Positions 63,670 to 64,000 of a stretch of 64,000 nucleotides of DNA are shown here, piece after piece (position 1 is the first letter of the stretch; every line of letters starts with the position of its first letter). Source of the DNA: Leisingera sp. ANG-M1 (GTDB lineage: Bacteria > Pseudomonadota > Alphaproteobacteria > Rhodobacterales > Rhodobacteraceae); NCBI RefSeq assembly GCF_000813745.1, contig NZ_JWLC01000007.1:62001-126000 (forward strand). Reading direction: 5' to 3'. The notes beneath the pieces were generated by a model, which was not told where the DNA came from, searched no databases, and saw only the letters and a program-made list of their open reading frames with translations. Position numbers and translations under genes: made by a program.

Positions 63670-63709
63670 TCTATTGCAGAACCTGAGCAGAGCCGCCGGG
63701 ATCAGCCTG

Positions 63710-64000
63710 TCAGGACAGATTGGCCAGTTCGGCAGCCGCTTCCTGCAGCGACGGCAGGAACCCTATCAGATCCTCCAGGCTGCGGCGCTGCACCGGGGCG
63801 TGGATCGACAAAGTGGCCATCAGCCGGTTCCGGGCATCCAGCACCGGTACGGCAACCGCGACCATACCGGCGATGAATTCCTCTTCATCCGTGGAATAGC
63901 CCCGGCGGCGGATCTCCTCCAGCTCTTCGATCAGAGCATCCGGATCCGTTCGTGTCTGCTCTGTCATGGCCGGCAGCGCGCGCGAACGCAGCACCGCCTC
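63710..64000 (-). CDS. IclR-family regulator, C-terminal part (partial)
   Basis: The last 96 codons of an IclR-type effector domain are in the window; the N-terminal helix-turn-helix lies beyond the edge. The phrase RRRGYSTDEEEFIAGMVAVAVPVLDARNRLMATLSIHAP is typical for the family, which senses small metabolites. It is convergent with the Amt-like gene. Confidence 0.85.
   Translation of the reverse strand, partial: EAVLRSRALPAMTEQTRTDPDALIEELEEIRRRGYSTDEEEFIAGMVAVAVPVLDARNRLMATLSIHAPVQRRSLEDLIGFLPSLQEAAAELANLS

Overview
The window reads as a chromosomal segment of a marine alphaproteobacterium of the Rhodobacteraceae, most likely the Roseobacter group (Leisingera/Phaeobacter/Ruegeria-like). 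The base composition is GC-rich. The gene set fits that group: glnK-amtB, glcDEF, a pssA-pmtA pair for phosphatidylcholine, a Rieske glycine-betaine monooxygenase, creatinase, and a core-2-type glycosyltransferase with a long C-terminal extension. This placement comes from recognising protein families by eye; no search was run. No insertion sequence, prophage, CRISPR array or rRNA was seen. One tRNA gene, tRNA-Pro(CGG), is present.

Layout. 1-5,000: ammonium sensing and uptake (glnK-amtB), a small secreted protein, and a translationally coupled sseA-aminotransferase pair. 5,100-8,700: a secreted leucine-rich-repeat protein, then a three-gene membrane module (His-rich peptide, HupE/UreJ-type permease, membrane-anchored periplasmic protein) that looks like metal handling. 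8,900-14,300: smpB, an EamA exporter, an XRE-cupin regulator facing benE across two strong palindromes, and ilvD. 14,400-19,500: a secreted hypothetical protein, a sulfotransferase divergent from a glycosyltransferase, a MATE exporter and an ArsR regulator. 19,500-26,650: a quaternary-amine locus with a LysR regulator, BCCT transporter, orphan Tat-exported substrate-binding protein and gbcB/gbcA, with a cobalamin riboswitch directly upstream of gbcA.

26,850-35,075: eight same-strand genes of largely unknown function (DUF1523-like, small membrane protein, DUF6638-like, an AT-richer membrane/coiled-coil gene, AAA ATPase, unknown, small membrane protein, TelA-like coiled coil), with a perfect inverted repeat just upstream of the first gene. 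35,200-43,300: pmtA, pssA, a PRMT7-like methyltransferase, a SnoaL-like protein, creatinase, an esterase, gabD and a globin. 43,500-49,850: a small heat-shock protein, two tandem secreted trypsin-like proteases and the glycolate oxidase operon glcDEF. 49,850-54,060: small membrane and periplasmic proteins, rsfS-rlmH, an MscS channel and a DUF3592 protein. 54,300-60,700: leucine biosynthesis (leuC, leuD, leuB) interleaved with a glycosyltransferase, a membrane protein and a secreted endonuclease/phosphatase-family protein. 60,800-64,000: an EamA transporter, tRNA-Pro, an Amt-like protein without the twin histidines, and the C-terminus of an IclR regulator.

How the genes connect. Nitrogen and methylated-amine use recurs: ammonium uptake, betaine demethylation toward sarcosine, creatinase yielding sarcosine plus urea, and a divergent Amt-like protein. 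The most promising uncharacterised unit is the eight-gene AAA/coiled-coil/membrane cluster. The most unexpected regulatory link is the B12 riboswitch in front of the betaine oxygenase.
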